From positions 6,488 to 70,487 of the forward strand of contig DIPM01000005.1 in NCBI GenBank assembly GCA_002427105.1: 64,000 nucleotides of DNA, given 5' to 3'. The notes beneath the pieces were generated by a model that worked only from the letters and a program-made list of their open reading frames with translations, did no database searches and had not been told where the DNA came from. Positions 1 through 8,450 of the stretch are shown here, one piece after another. The translations under genes were made by a program, and so were the position numbers. How positions within the stretch are numbered: the first letter of the stretch is position 1; the number at the start of each line of letters is the position of its first letter. This stretch comes from Marinilabiliaceae bacterium UBA5488 (lineage in GTDB: Bacteria; Bacteroidota; Bacteroidia; Bacteroidales; Marinilabiliaceae).

Positions 1-1412
1 GAAACATTCAGTCTTTTTGCCAAGAGTTCTTCATCTATATTTACATAGTCAACAAAAAGACCCGTATAGCTACGTAAAAGCACCTTAATAAAAGGGTCAA
101 GGCGCTCATTAGCCACTTGAAACTTATATAGTTCCAGGTCGCTCATCTTCATCAAGACCCGCGAAGGGATATCCGACATCTCGGTAAAATCAATATAACC
201 TGCGCGTTGCAAAATTTTCAGACTACTGACAAGAGTTGTAACATTAAATCCAAAAGCGCTGCAAAACTTGCCGATATTAAAATCAAAAACCTGATTTTCA
301 CCATAGCCCACCGCGATTTGAAAGAAGTTTCCAAGAGCGTCATACACGCGCCTAAGCACCTCAATTTCAGGAAAGGAGGCTGCGGTGCTCCTGTCGAGGC
401 GCTTCTTATCGTTGGGCGACCACAGAAATACAGCATAGGCCTTTTTCTCATCACGTCCGGCACGTCCTGCCTCCTGAAAATATGCTTCCAGCGAATCGGG
501 GGCATCCACATGAACCACCAGTCGTACATCAGCCTTATCTATGCCCATTCCAAAGGCATTTGTTGCAACGATAACACGACATTGACCTGACTTCCATTTT
601 TTTTGCAGCTCATCCTTATTCTTCTGAAGCAGACCGGCATGAAAAAACCCGGCACTGATACCATGATTTTCAATAAGCCCGGCAAGCTCGCGCGTCTTCT
701 TTCGACTTCGCACATACACAATAGCGCTACCCTCTACCCCATCCAGAATATTGAGTAACTGTTGCTCCTTATCTTCGGCATACCTAAGCACGTAGGCAAG
801 ATTTGAGCGCTCAAAACTCTTCTTGTAAACGTTAAACTCCGGAAACTTCAACTGTTGCTGTATATCCTTTACCACGGCCGGAGTGGCTGTTGCAGTAAGC
901 GCCAGAACAGGCACGCCGGGCAAATGCTCACGAACCTCAGCAATCAGTCTGTAACTGGGGCGGAAGTCGTATCCCCACTGAGAAATACAATGCGCTTCAT
1001 CAACGGCTATCAGGTTGACATTCAAATACTGCAATCTATCGGTAAAAACGTTAGTAGCAAGGCGTTCAGGAGAAAGATATAAGAATTTATAATCACCATA
1101 AGTACAGTTATCATAAGCCTTCTCTATTTCAGGCCAGCTCATCCCGGAATGAATGGCGTAGGCCTTTATACCATTACGCTTAAGATTGTCAACCTGATCC
1201 CTCATCAAGGCAATTAAAGGAGTAATAACCAGACAAATGCCCGGTTTTGCAAGGGCAGGAACCTGAAAAGTCAATGATTTGCCTCCCCCTGTAGGCAAAA
1301 GCCCAAGGGTATCTTTTCCACTATCCACCGACCTGATAATGTCAAGCTGCAGAGGCCTAAAACTCTCGTAACCCCAATATTTTCTGAGAATATCGTGATA
1401 TATGCTATCCAA
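1..1412 (-). CDS. recQ: RecQ-family ATP-dependent DNA helicase, C-terminus beyond left edge
   Basis: A 3'-to-5' DNA helicase of the RecQ family used in recombination and replication-fork repair. About 470 codons are visible and the gene runs off the left edge. Seen: Walker A PTGGGKS near residues 41-47, DEAH box at 139-142 followed by CISQWG, motif III ALTATATP, and motif VI QEAGRAGRD. After motif VI there is a winged-helix-like stretch without the cysteine cluster that follows directly in E. coli RecQ. This fits the shorter Bacteroidota paralogue, in which a Cys motif lies further C-terminal, outside this window. The likely start is a TTG at 1412-1410, because no ATG precedes the conserved SFRPLQ segment in frame. 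The neighbouring ssb fits a DNA-maintenance context, but a terminator after ssb separates the two transcripts. Confidence 0.9.
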   Translation of the reverse strand, partial: MDSIYHDILRKYWGYESFRPLQLDIIRSVDSGKDTLGLLPTGGGKSLTFQVPALAKPGICLVITPLIALMRDQVDNLKRNGIKAYAIHSGMSWPEIEKAYDNCTYGDYKFLYLSPERLATNVFTDRLQYLNVNLIAVDEAHCISQWGYDFRPSYRLIAEVREHLPGVPVLALTATATPAVVKDIQQQLKFPEFNVYKKSFERSNLAYVLRYAEDKEQQLLNILDGVEGSAIVYVRSRKKTRELAGLIENHGISAGFFHAGLLQKNKDELQKKWKSGQCRVIVATNAFGMGIDKADVRLVVHVDAPDSLEAYFQEAGRAGRDEKKAYAVFLWSPNDKKRLDRSTAASFPEIEVLRRVYDALGNFFQIAVGYGENQVFDFNIGKFCSAFGFNVTTLVSSLKILQRAGYIDFTEMSDIPSRVLMKMSDLELYKFQVANERLDPFIKVLLRSYTGLFVDYVNIDEELLAKRLNV

Positions 1413-1476
1413 CTTTCTAAGATAAATTATTTACAAAGTAAAAATAATCTAAATGCATAACAAAAGGCTTAGCCTC

Positions 1477-1507
1477 AAAAAAAGTGCTCCGACTTAGGGA
1501 GCACTTT
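1477..1507 (-). terminator. Rho-independent terminator of ssb
   Basis: On the minus strand, 10-bp arms (AAAGTGCTCC, 1481-1490, and its complement, 1498-1507) enclose a 7-nt loop and are followed by a run of T residues. It lies just downstream of the ssb stop at 1530 and before the recQ start. Confidence 0.8.
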
Positions 1508-1529
1508 AAAACAAACAACTGAAAATATG

Positions 1530-1844
1530 CTAATTAACAAACTCTAATTCCCTCACTTTAACACTCAACACCGAGCGTATCTCTCCATCTTTGCTTTTAT
1601 AGCCTTCAGTTTCCGGAGTTCCTTCAATAATTACGCGTTTTCCCTTTTTTAGATAATCGGCAACGGAAGAGTTTAAATCGCGCCACATAATGGCTTTGAC
1701 CCACTCAGTCTTTTCCACCTTATTGCCATCCTTATCGCGGTAGTCTTGCGAAACTGCAACATTAAAATTAATCACCTTGCTGTTTCCTACCTCTTTTACT
1801 TCAGCGTCATTTCCCAGAACGCCGGTTAAAATTAATTTAAGCAT
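1530..1844 (-). CDS. ssb: Short single-stranded DNA-binding protein
   Basis: An OB-fold protein that coats single-stranded DNA. The 104-residue reading begins at MLKLILTGVLG. An upstream in-frame ATG at 1880 would add 12 residues that do not look like an SSB N-terminus, so 1844 is preferred. The core contains the usual V-x-N-F-x-V-A strand, a KTEWVKAIMW segment and the KGKRVIIEGTPE strand. The protein ends directly after the OB fold (RELEFVN). The glycine-rich linker and acidic DDDxPF-like tip, through which canonical SSBs recruit repair proteins, are absent. It may therefore be a secondary SSB rather than the essential one. A hairpin with a T tract terminates it. Confidence 0.85.
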   Translation of the reverse strand: MLKLILTGVLGNDAEVKEVGNSKVINFNVAVSQDYRDKDGNKVEKTEWVKAIMWRDLNSSVADYLKKGKRVIIEGTPETEGYKSKDGEIRSVLSVKVRELEFVN

Positions 1845-1979
1845 AGTAATACTGATTATTAGGTTATTAATCAAGGACATCTAACAATCAGCAAGCTATC
1901 AGATTAAAACATTAATGTCAAGTAATTTACAATTAATGTTCAAATTATCGGAAACCATAAAACATAGTTATCTGCATAA

Positions 1980-3647
1980 TCAATAGGTAAAACTGCTACC
2001 CCCAAGGAATTCACGCAGAATTGACGTCGGCGGAATTTCCTTAGTCAGCATAGGTTTTATGTAACTAAAGAATTTAAGTAAACGCTCAGCTTCCGAATAT
2101 TCAGGTTGATTTGGCTGAACCTCAAGCAATATAGGCTCTGCATAAGGTTTTAAAACGGCCAGCTCATACAGCAAAGCGGTATTAAACATCACATCAGCCT
2201 CCTCCTGATAAGGGAAAATATGCTTTTCCTCGCCCCGCTTGACGCTTGCCCATCGACTTATAGTTTCTCTTGCCGAGTAGTTACGATATTTGTAGTCGCG
2301 GATAATACGCCTGATCAAACGATTATCAGTAGTTGAAATACGTGTCTGATTATCAAAATTGATAGAGGTAAGAGCCGAAACATATACTTTAAACTTAGCT
2401 TCCTCAGGGATGGATGGCGTCAATTTGGGATTAAGAGCGTGGATTCCCTCAATTATCAGGATATTGTACGGCTCCATCTTCAACTTCTCGCCATCGTAGA
2501 AGCGCTGGCCTGTCTCAAACGAGAACTTTGGAATCTCGACCTCTTCGCCATTCAGAAGCCTTACCAGATGGTCATTGAAAAGCTCAAGGTCTATAGCTTC
2601 CAGGGTCTCGAAATCATAATCGCCGTTTTCGTCTCTGGGCGTATGCTCTCTATTCACAAAATAGTTATCGAGCGAGAGGTTCAGAGGCTTAATACCGGCT
2701 ACAAGCAACTGCACCCCCATCCGCTTTCCGGTAGTAGTTTTTCCACTTGAGGAAGGACCGCTGATTAACACAATTCTAAGCTTATTCTTACGGGCAGCAA
2801 TACGGTCGGCCACCGCGGCAATTTTCTTTTCATGGAGGGCTTCGGTGACTTTAATCAGCGTCTCGGCTTTTCCATTTACGGTAGCTTTGTTAAGCTCGCT
2901 AAGATTGGTAACATCCAGAATCTTGTTCCACTGGTTATGCTCCTGGAATATTTCAAACAATTTGTTTTGAATAATAAGGTTTTCAACCTCTTTGGGATTT
3001 CCGGCTTTTGGCACCCGTAATAGCATCCCGTTGAAGTATTTATTAAGATCGAACACCTTCAGATAAGCGGTTGAGGGCACCATATATCCATAATACAATC
3101 CAATATGCTCACCAAGTTGATAGTAGGAGGTATAATAATGTCCCCGTAGCTTAATAAGATCCTTCTTATCAGTCAGTCCCTTAGCCTCAAAGAGCTCAAT
3201 AACCTCATCGGTTTCGGCTGTTATCCTGGTAAAGGGCAAGTCTTTGTCAATAATTTCATGCATTCTGTCTGCTATCGCAAAAGTATCTTCAATAGTGAGA
3301 TCCCCCCTCAGGTTGTCCAACTCGCAATAATAGCCTTTGCTAACCGAATGTTCTATCCTAAGTTTGACTCCCGGAAAAAGCTCCTGAACAGCAGCATAAA
3401 GCACAAACGACAGACTACGCACATACATTCTCATTCCGTCGGCATGCGTAATATCAAAAAATCGCACTGTTTTTGGATGAAAGACTTCGTAGGAACATTC
3501 ACGGATGCTATTATTAACAAGGGCACCCAAAATAGGATTTTCAAGTTTTATCTCCATCCTCTCAGCCACTTCGGCCAGGGTAAGACCCCTTGGAGCCACA
3601 AGCTCCTTGTTATTATTCAAGCATTTAATATTAATCGTCTGCGCCAT
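1980..3647 (-). CDS. Nucleoside (uridine-type) kinase with ThrRS-like N-terminal region
   Basis: A 555-residue two-part protein. The first 60 residues resemble a TGS domain and residues 60-230 resemble the second additional domain of threonyl-tRNA synthetase (RIEHSVSKGYYCEL, RGHYYTSYY). The C-terminal half is a P-loop uridine/phosphoribulokinase-like kinase with Walker A GPSSSGKT at 297-304, then SLDNYF and a PYNILIIEGIHALN Walker B region. It probably phosphorylates a nucleoside in the cytosol using ATP or GTP; the substrate cannot be read from sequence. The architecture is conserved in Bacteroidota and some Firmicutes. The ATG at 3647 gives MAQTINIKC, a normal TGS start. It is divergent from the rseC-rnf operon. 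Confidence 0.85.
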   Translation of the reverse strand: MAQTINIKCLNNNKELVAPRGLTLAEVAERMEIKLENPILGALVNNSIRECSYEVFHPKTVRFFDITHADGMRMYVRSLSFVLYAAVQELFPGVKLRIEHSVSKGYYCELDNLRGDLTIEDTFAIADRMHEIIDKDLPFTRITAETDEVIELFEAKGLTDKKDLIKLRGHYYTSYYQLGEHIGLYYGYMVPSTAYLKVFDLNKYFNGMLLRVPKAGNPKEVENLIIQNKLFEIFQEHNQWNKILDVTNLSELNKATVNGKAETLIKVTEALHEKKIAAVADRIAARKNKLRIVLISGPSSSGKTTTGKRMGVQLLVAGIKPLNLSLDNYFVNREHTPRDENGDYDFETLEAIDLELFNDHLVRLLNGEEVEIPKFSFETGQRFYDGEKLKMEPYNILIIEGIHALNPKLTPSIPEEAKFKVYVSALTSINFDNQTRISTTDNRLIRRIIRDYKYRNYSARETISRWASVKRGEEKHIFPYQEEADVMFNTALLYELAVLKPYAEPILLEVQPNQPEYSEAERLLKFFSYIKPMLTKEIPPTSILREFLGGSSFTY

Positions 3648-3807
3648 ATTTATCGTTTAATTATCAATTTCAAAACCCTGTAAAATCTACCTTGCAATAT
3701 AATCAAAAAAAGCAAAATAGCACTTTAGCAATAAATAGTCTTTTTATTAAGTAAACTCCGCTTCGTTAAAAGGAACGGCATATCTATTTTGCATTAATTA
3801 AATAAAA

Positions 3808-3827
3808 TTGCAATCTTAAGATTGCAA
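3808..3827. promoter_or_regulatory. 20-bp perfect palindrome, candidate operator
   Basis: TTGCAATCTTAAGATTGCAA is identical to its reverse complement. It lies about 120 bp upstream of the proposed rseC-rnf promoter and 160 bp from the kinase start. It has no T tract and does not look like a terminator, so a dimeric regulator site is the simplest reading. The regulator is unknown. Confidence 0.5.
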
Positions 3828-3944
3828 CACAATAGGCTTATTGTCAATTAGAAACACAAATTAACATCTTATTATTTTTATTTATTCTAAATAGAAACTA
3901 CCTGTAACTTACATCTTTAAGTTAAAGTTTACGTAGAGATTACA

Positions 3945-3952
3945 TACTTTTG
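3945..3952 (+). promoter_or_regulatory. Bacteroidota -7 element (TACTTTTG) upstream of rseC-rnf
   Basis: Matches TAnnTTTG and sits 37 nt before the chosen rseC ATG, a normal leader length. No strong -33 TTTG is present at the expected spacing. Confidence 0.5.
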
Positions 3953-3988
3953 CTAATATCCTGCCCTTATAATAAAAAGCAGATTTCC

Positions 3989-4402
3989 ATGAGAAATATA
4001 GAACATGAGGGGGTTGTAGATCAGGTGAGCGATGATAAGATCAAAGTTAAGCTTATGAGCGTTTCTGCGTGTGCCTCGTGTCACACGCGAGGGGCTTGTT
4101 CTATGTCTGAATCACAGGAAAAAGAGATAGAGGTAGAGCGCAGGGGCGACTTCAAGCCCGGAGATCGGGTGATAATAGAAGGTGCCGGATGGCAAGGCCT
4201 GGCAGCCACGTGGTGGGCCTATGTTCTGCCGGTGTTACTGGTTTTAACAACACTAATCATCACCTACACAATAAGCGGACGGGAAGGGCTTGCAGGGCTT
4301 TTTTCTCTATTAATTTTGCTTCCATACTATTTAGTATTAAAAATATCTGACAAAATCATGTCAAAGTCATTTCATTTCACCATCAAACAAGTAAACGAAT
4401 AA
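3989..4402 (+). CDS. rseC: RseC/MucC-family membrane protein, first gene of the rnf operon
   Basis: A 137-residue protein. The N-terminal half holds a cysteine cluster (CASCHTRGAC) and a small beta-rich domain; two membrane helices follow (YVLPVLLVLTTLIITYTI and a leucine-rich second helix). RseC-family proteins in Bacteroidota regularly precede rnfB; in E. coli, RseC and the Rnf/Rsx proteins both help keep SoxR reduced. A role as an Rnf accessory or assembly protein is therefore inferred from family and position. The ATG at 3989 (MRNIEHEG) matches family starts; an earlier in-frame ATG at 3950 falls inside the proposed promoter region. The stop lies 5 bp before rnfB. Confidence 0.85.
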   Translation: MRNIEHEGVVDQVSDDKIKVKLMSVSACASCHTRGACSMSESQEKEIEVERRGDFKPGDRVIIEGAGWQGLAATWWAYVLPVLLVLTTLIITYTISGREGLAGLFSLLILLPYYLVLKISDKIMSKSFHFTIKQVNE

Positions 4403-4407
4403 CAGTT

Positions 4408-5268
4408 ATGAACGTAGTTCTTCTTACAATATTAACGCTTGTCGGACTAGGTGTTATTTCAGCGGTTGTATTGTATATGGCCTCTAAAAAATTCTATGTT
4501 TTTGAGGATACCCGTATCGATGTTGTTGAGGAGATTCTCCCGGCCACGAATTGCGGGGGATGTGGCTTTCCGGGTTGTCGTGCTTTTGCCGAGGCTCTTG
4601 TAAAGGCTGACGATATATCTTCGATGAACTGTCCGGTAGGCAGTTCAGCCACGATGGCTAAGGTAGCAGAGGCATTAGGAAAAGTAGCCGGTAACGCCAA
4701 ACCACAAGTTGCAGTAGTCCGTTGCAACGGCACATGCGAGCATCGTCTTAAGCTTAATAACTATGACGGTGCCATTTCCTGCGCGGTTGCGGCAGCGCTT
4801 TACGGGGGCGAGACGGGCTGCTCATACGGCTGTCTGGGCTGCGGAGACTGTGTCGAAGCCTGCAAATACGATGCGATGTATATGGACGAAGAGACCGGTC
4901 TTCCTGTTATCATAGAAGACAAATGCATCGCTTGCGGCAAGTGCGTTGAAGCCTGCCCCAAAAACATTATCGAGATGCGTAATATCGGACCCAAAAGCCG
5001 TAGGATTTTTGTAAGCTGCGTCAACAAGGACAAGGGTCCGGTGGCTAAGAAGTCGTGCGAAGTGGCCTGTATCGGTTGCAACAAATGCTTTAAGATCTGT
5101 CCTCACGACGCCATAACCATGGCCGACAATCTTGCCTATATTGATGATGACGCATGCAAGCTTTGTCGCAAGTGTGTTGAGGTCTGCCCAACTTTCTCTA
5201 TTCACGAGCTGAACTTCCCTCCTCGCAAGAAGAAGGCAGAAGAAGAGGCGGCGGCAGTTGAGTCGTGA
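4408..5268 (+). CDS. rnfB: Electron transport complex subunit RnfB, polyferredoxin
   Basis: Carries electrons from ferredoxin into the Rnf complex. The 286-residue protein has one N-terminal membrane helix, then the RnfB-specific cluster NCGGCGFPGC with a fourth Cys in MNCPVG. It continues with ferredoxin-like motifs: CLGCGDCVEAC, CIACGKCVEACP, CIGCNKCFKICP and CKLCRKCVEVCP. This polyferredoxin tail is longer than in proteobacterial RsxB but is usual in Bacteroidota and Clostridia. The C-terminus is an Ala/Glu/Lys-rich tail. It is followed by a 75-bp gap rich in short GAGTT/GTGAG repeats before rnfC. Confidence 0.95.
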   Translation: MNVVLLTILTLVGLGVISAVVLYMASKKFYVFEDTRIDVVEEILPATNCGGCGFPGCRAFAEALVKADDISSMNCPVGSSATMAKVAEALGKVAGNAKPQVAVVRCNGTCEHRLKLNNYDGAISCAVAAALYGGETGCSYGCLGCGDCVEACKYDAMYMDEETGLPVIIEDKCIACGKCVEACPKNIIEMRNIGPKSRRIFVSCVNKDKGPVAKKSCEVACIGCNKCFKICPHDAITMADNLAYIDDDACKLCRKCVEVCPTFSIHELNFPPRKKKAEEEAAAVES

Positions 5269-5330
5269 GTTATAAGTTGTGAGTTTCGGGTTTGGAGTTT
5301 TATAAGAAGCATTCATCAGAATTATAATAT

Positions 5331-5338
5331 AGGAGGAG
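5331..5338 (+). promoter_or_regulatory. Strong Shine-Dalgarno site deciding the GTG start of rnfC
   Basis: AGGAGGAG lies 5 nt before the GTG at 5344. Such a site is unusual for Bacteroidota and supports GTG as the true start of rnfC. Confidence 0.75.
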
Positions 5339-5343
5339 AAAAC

Positions 5344-6684
5344 GTGTTAAAAACATTTTCGCTTGGGGGAATACACCCGGAGGAGAACAAGCTTTCGGCC
5401 GATTGTGAGATAGAGGTTTTGCCTTTATCCCCTGTCGTAAAAGTTCCCATTTCACAGCATATAGGAGCTCCGGCACAAGCCCTTGTCAAGAAGGGCGATA
5501 TCGTAAAGACAGGCCAGGTTATAGCCAAATCATCGGGTTTTGTATCTGCCAATATACACTCTCCTGTTTCGGGAACTGTTGAGAAGCTTGAAGAGGTGAT
5601 TGACAGCAGCGGCTACCGTCGTACAGCAATTATTATCAAGAGCGAAGGCGACGAATGGGAAGAGGGCATTGACCGTTCTCCCGAGATTAAGAGGGAAATA
5701 AGTTCCGGCAAGGAAGAAATAATAAAGAGAATTGCCGAAGCAGGCATAGTGGGTTTAGGAGGGGCTACCTTTCCATCTCACGTAAAGCTGTCGCCTCCTC
5801 CGGGTCAAAAATGCGAGCTCCTGATAATAAATGGTGTTGAATGCGAGCCATACCTAACCGGCGACCATAGGCTAATGCTCGAAAAGGGCGAAGAGGTATT
5901 GATTGGTGTTCAACTCCTTATGAAAGCTCTTGATGTAAAGAGAGCAATTATAGGCATAGAAAACAATAAGCCTGATGCCATCAAACATATCACCAATCTC
6001 AGCAAAGATATTGAAGGAATTAGCGTTCAGCCTTTGAAAGTTCAGTATCCTCAAGGCGGTGAAAAACAATTGATAGAAGCTTGCATCGGGCGCCAGGTGC
6101 CTTCGGGCAAACTGCCAATAGAAGTAGGCGCTGTCGTTCACAACGTTGGAACAAGCTACGCTATTTATGAGGCTATACAGAAAAACAAGCCTTTAATTGA
6201 ACGAGTGGTTACAGTAACTGGTAAATCTGTTAAGAAGCCCGGTAACTACCTGACGCGTATCGGGACTCCCGTATCAGATTTAATAGAGGCTGCCGGAGGT
6301 CTTCCCGAAGACACAGGAAAGGTTATAAGCGGCGGCCCCATGATGGGCAAGGCATTGAGCACTGTAGATGTACCGGTGGCCAAAGGAACTTCGGGAGTTT
6401 TGATAATGCCGGATGAGCTTTCTTCGCGCAAGCCGGTTCAGGACTGCATCCGTTGCGCCAAGTGCGTATCAGTCTGTTCTATGGGTCTGTCTCCTTATCT
6501 TTTGATGGCCTTATCTGAAAGGGCTATTTGGGACAGTGCCGAAGAAGAGAAAGTGCTTGACTGCATAGAATGTGGCTCTTGCAGCTATATCTGTCCCTCG
6601 TCACGCCCGCTTTTGGACTACATACGTCTGGGTAAAAGTAAGGTTGGGCAGATAGTAAGAAGCAGAACCACTCAACAGCAATAA
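5344..6684 (+). CDS. rnfC: Electron transport complex subunit RnfC
   Basis: The NADH-binding peripheral subunit that exchanges electrons between NAD(H) and the complex (446 residues). Order of parts: N-terminal barrel-sandwich segment (FSLGGIHPEENK), Nqo1-like flavin/NADH domain with GLGGATFPSHVKL and NGVECEPYLTGDHRLM, a SLBB-like region, and two [4Fe-4S] motifs, CIRCAKCVSVCSMGLSP and CIECGSCSYICPS. It lacks the long Ala/Lys-rich C-terminal tail of gammaproteobacterial RnfC, which is normal outside that group. The start is a GTG with a strong Shine-Dalgarno site. Confidence 0.95.
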   Translation: MLKTFSLGGIHPEENKLSADCEIEVLPLSPVVKVPISQHIGAPAQALVKKGDIVKTGQVIAKSSGFVSANIHSPVSGTVEKLEEVIDSSGYRRTAIIIKSEGDEWEEGIDRSPEIKREISSGKEEIIKRIAEAGIVGLGGATFPSHVKLSPPPGQKCELLIINGVECEPYLTGDHRLMLEKGEEVLIGVQLLMKALDVKRAIIGIENNKPDAIKHITNLSKDIEGISVQPLKVQYPQGGEKQLIEACIGRQVPSGKLPIEVGAVVHNVGTSYAIYEAIQKNKPLIERVVTVTGKSVKKPGNYLTRIGTPVSDLIEAAGGLPEDTGKVISGGPMMGKALSTVDVPVAKGTSGVLIMPDELSSRKPVQDCIRCAKCVSVCSMGLSPYLLMALSERAIWDSAEEEKVLDCIECGSCSYICPSSRPLLDYIRLGKSKVGQIVRSRTTQQQ

Positions 6685-6710
6685 ATCTGATTATTTGATA
6701 TAGATATAAT

Positions 6711-7724
6711 ATGGAGAAATTAATAGTATCACCCTCACCGCACGTGCATAGCGGCGATTCTGTTAAGAAAAACATGTATGGAGTAATTATCGCCCTGCTC
6801 CCGGCGCTGGCGGCATCATTCTGGTTTTTTGGCCTTGGCGCACTAATAGTTACCCTTACATCAATCGCAGCCTGTTTGCTTTTCGAGCATTTGATTCAGG
6901 TTTATTTGTTTAAAAGACCCAGTACCATAAGTGATGGTTCAGCCATAGTAACCGGTTTGCTCCTGGCTATGAACCTACCATCCAATCTGCCGCTTGGTAT
7001 TATTATCATAGGAGCAGCAGTAGCCATAGGAATAGGCAAGATGTCTTTTGGAGGCCTGGGCCAAAACCCCTTTAATCCGGCCCTTGTCGGGCGGGTTTTC
7101 CTGCTGATTTCTTTCCCTGCTCAAATGACCTCGTGGCCAACTCCGATTATATCCCGGACTGCCTATCTCGACGCGACTACCGGCGCTACGCCCTTATCTG
7201 TGGTAAAAGGGGGGCTAATTTCGGGCACTCCCTTATCCGAGCTGATGGCTCAAATACCTTCCTACAAGGATATGCTGATAGGCACCATGGGCGGCTCACT
7301 GGGAGAGGTTGCTGCAATAGCTTTGTTGCTGGGCCTTGCTTACCTGCTAATTAAGAAGATAATTACCTGGCATATACCTGTGTCAGTCGTTGGTAGTGTA
7401 ATCATCCTTGCGGGGATAATGCATCTGGCAGACCCGGAAGTTTATCCTTCGCCCACCTTTCACGTATTAAGCGGGGGTCTGCTTCTTGGAGCATTCTTTA
7501 TGGCAACAGACTATTCAAGTTCGCCTATGGCAAACAAAGGGATGCTGACATACGGCGTTGGAATAGGGGTGTTAACGGTTCTAATACGAACCTTTGGTTC
7601 TTATCCCGAAGGAGTGTCGTTTGCCATACTAATAATGAACAGCTTCACACCCCTTATCAACAAGTACATTAAACCAAAGCGTTTCGGCGAAAAACCGGCT
7701 ATTCAAAAGGCCTATAAAAATTAA
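6711..7724 (+). CDS. rnfD: Electron transport complex subunit RnfD, flavinylated membrane protein
   Basis: A polytopic membrane subunit of 337 residues related to NqrB. It carries covalent FMN through a phosphoester on threonine; the S/TGAT-type site is visible as DATTGATPLS, with Thr160 the likely attachment residue. Hydrophobic helices fill most of the sequence, and a GLGQNPFNPALVGRVF motif typical of RnfD precedes the flavin site. Near the C-terminus, FFMATDYSSSPM matches the family. It lies 26 bp after rnfC and 12 bp before rnfG, with no Shine-Dalgarno site. Confidence 0.95.
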   Translation: MEKLIVSPSPHVHSGDSVKKNMYGVIIALLPALAASFWFFGLGALIVTLTSIAACLLFEHLIQVYLFKRPSTISDGSAIVTGLLLAMNLPSNLPLGIIIIGAAVAIGIGKMSFGGLGQNPFNPALVGRVFLLISFPAQMTSWPTPIISRTAYLDATTGATPLSVVKGGLISGTPLSELMAQIPSYKDMLIGTMGGSLGEVAAIALLLGLAYLLIKKIITWHIPVSVVGSVIILAGIMHLADPEVYPSPTFHVLSGGLLLGAFFMATDYSSSPMANKGMLTYGVGIGVLTVLIRTFGSYPEGVSFAILIMNSFTPLINKYIKPKRFGEKPAIQKAYKN

Positions 7725-7736
7725 AAGACGAGTAAA

Positions 7737-8450
7737 ATGGGCAATGTAAAATCATCACTATCCAATATGGTCATCGTACTGGTGATAATCACGCTTGTTG
7801 TAGGAGCCGTATTGGGATATGTATATCAAGTAACCAAGGAACCCATAGCATTATCGGCCTTAGCAAAACAAAACGAGGCTATCGAACTGGTAATGCCCGG
7901 ATTTAACAATAATCCGATGGATGAGATGCTTGAAATAACCACGGACGAAGGTCTGGCTTTAAAACTATTTCCGGCCAAAAAAGACGGAGAATCAATCGGA
8001 GTAGCTATCGAGACGATTTCGGGCAAGGGCTACGGAGGAAATATAAGGATAATGGTAGGAATGAAACCTGACGGGACTATCGTAAACTATGAGATACTTG
8101 AACATAAGGAGACACCGGGCTTAGGCACCAGAATGGCAGATTGGTTTAAACCTGCAGCGGAAGGCGGGAGCGAAAAGACTCGAAACGTCTTTTTCGACAA
8201 ACTCTTTGGTATAAAAGCCGAAGCAGGAAGTGGGGAGAGTAGCAAAAGCGTTATCGGTAAAAACCCCGGTAAAGACAAGCTGAAAGTATCAAAAGATGGT
8301 GGCGACATAGATGCTATAACAGCCGCAACCATAACTTCAAGAGCCTTTTTAGAAGCCATCGAAACTGCTTACAAGGCCTATATTGAAGAAGCAGCAAAAG
8401 CGGCTCCCTGCGTTCAAACTGAATTACAAGAGGAAGGAGAGATATTATGA
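7737..8450 (+). CDS. rnfG: Electron transport complex subunit RnfG, FMN-binding
   Basis: A single-pass membrane protein (helix about residues 10-30) whose FMN-binding domain faces outside the cytoplasm. The core contains KGYGGNIRIMVGM and KETPGLGTRMADWF. A Gly/Ser/Lys-rich insertion of about 50 residues precedes the flavin-attachment motif. That motif reads DAITAATITS: Thr198 is the expected FMN-linked residue, but the usual S/T-G-A-T is T-A-A-T. The gene shares 4 bp (ATGA) with rnfE, indicating translational coupling. Confidence 0.93.
   Translation: MGNVKSSLSNMVIVLVIITLVVGAVLGYVYQVTKEPIALSALAKQNEAIELVMPGFNNNPMDEMLEITTDEGLALKLFPAKKDGESIGVAIETISGKGYGGNIRIMVGMKPDGTIVNYEILEHKETPGLGTRMADWFKPAAEGGSEKTRNVFFDKLFGIKAEAGSGESSKSVIGKNPGKDKLKVSKDGGDIDAITAATITSRAFLEAIETAYKAYIEEAAKAAPCVQTELQEEGEIL

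Larger units (their letters stand above)
3648..3988. other. Divergent control region between the nucleoside kinase and rseC-rnf
   Basis: 341 bp without a gene. It is AT-rich and holds a 20-bp perfect palindrome (3808-3827) and a TAnnTTTG element (3945-3952) serving the rightward operon. No element was recognised for the leftward kinase gene. Confidence 0.6.

Noticed and set aside
3950..3988. Longer start for rseC at ATG 3950
   Set aside because: The extra 13 residues do not resemble the family, and the ATG overlaps the proposed promoter.
4822..5316. Long minus-strand frame inside rnfB
   Set aside because: It lies opposite a clear iron-sulfur protein and shows no domain; a composition shadow.
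5269..5330. Short GAGTT/GTGAG repeats between rnfB and rnfC as a repeat family
   Set aside because: Copies are short and irregular; they could be simple drift, and no function is evident.
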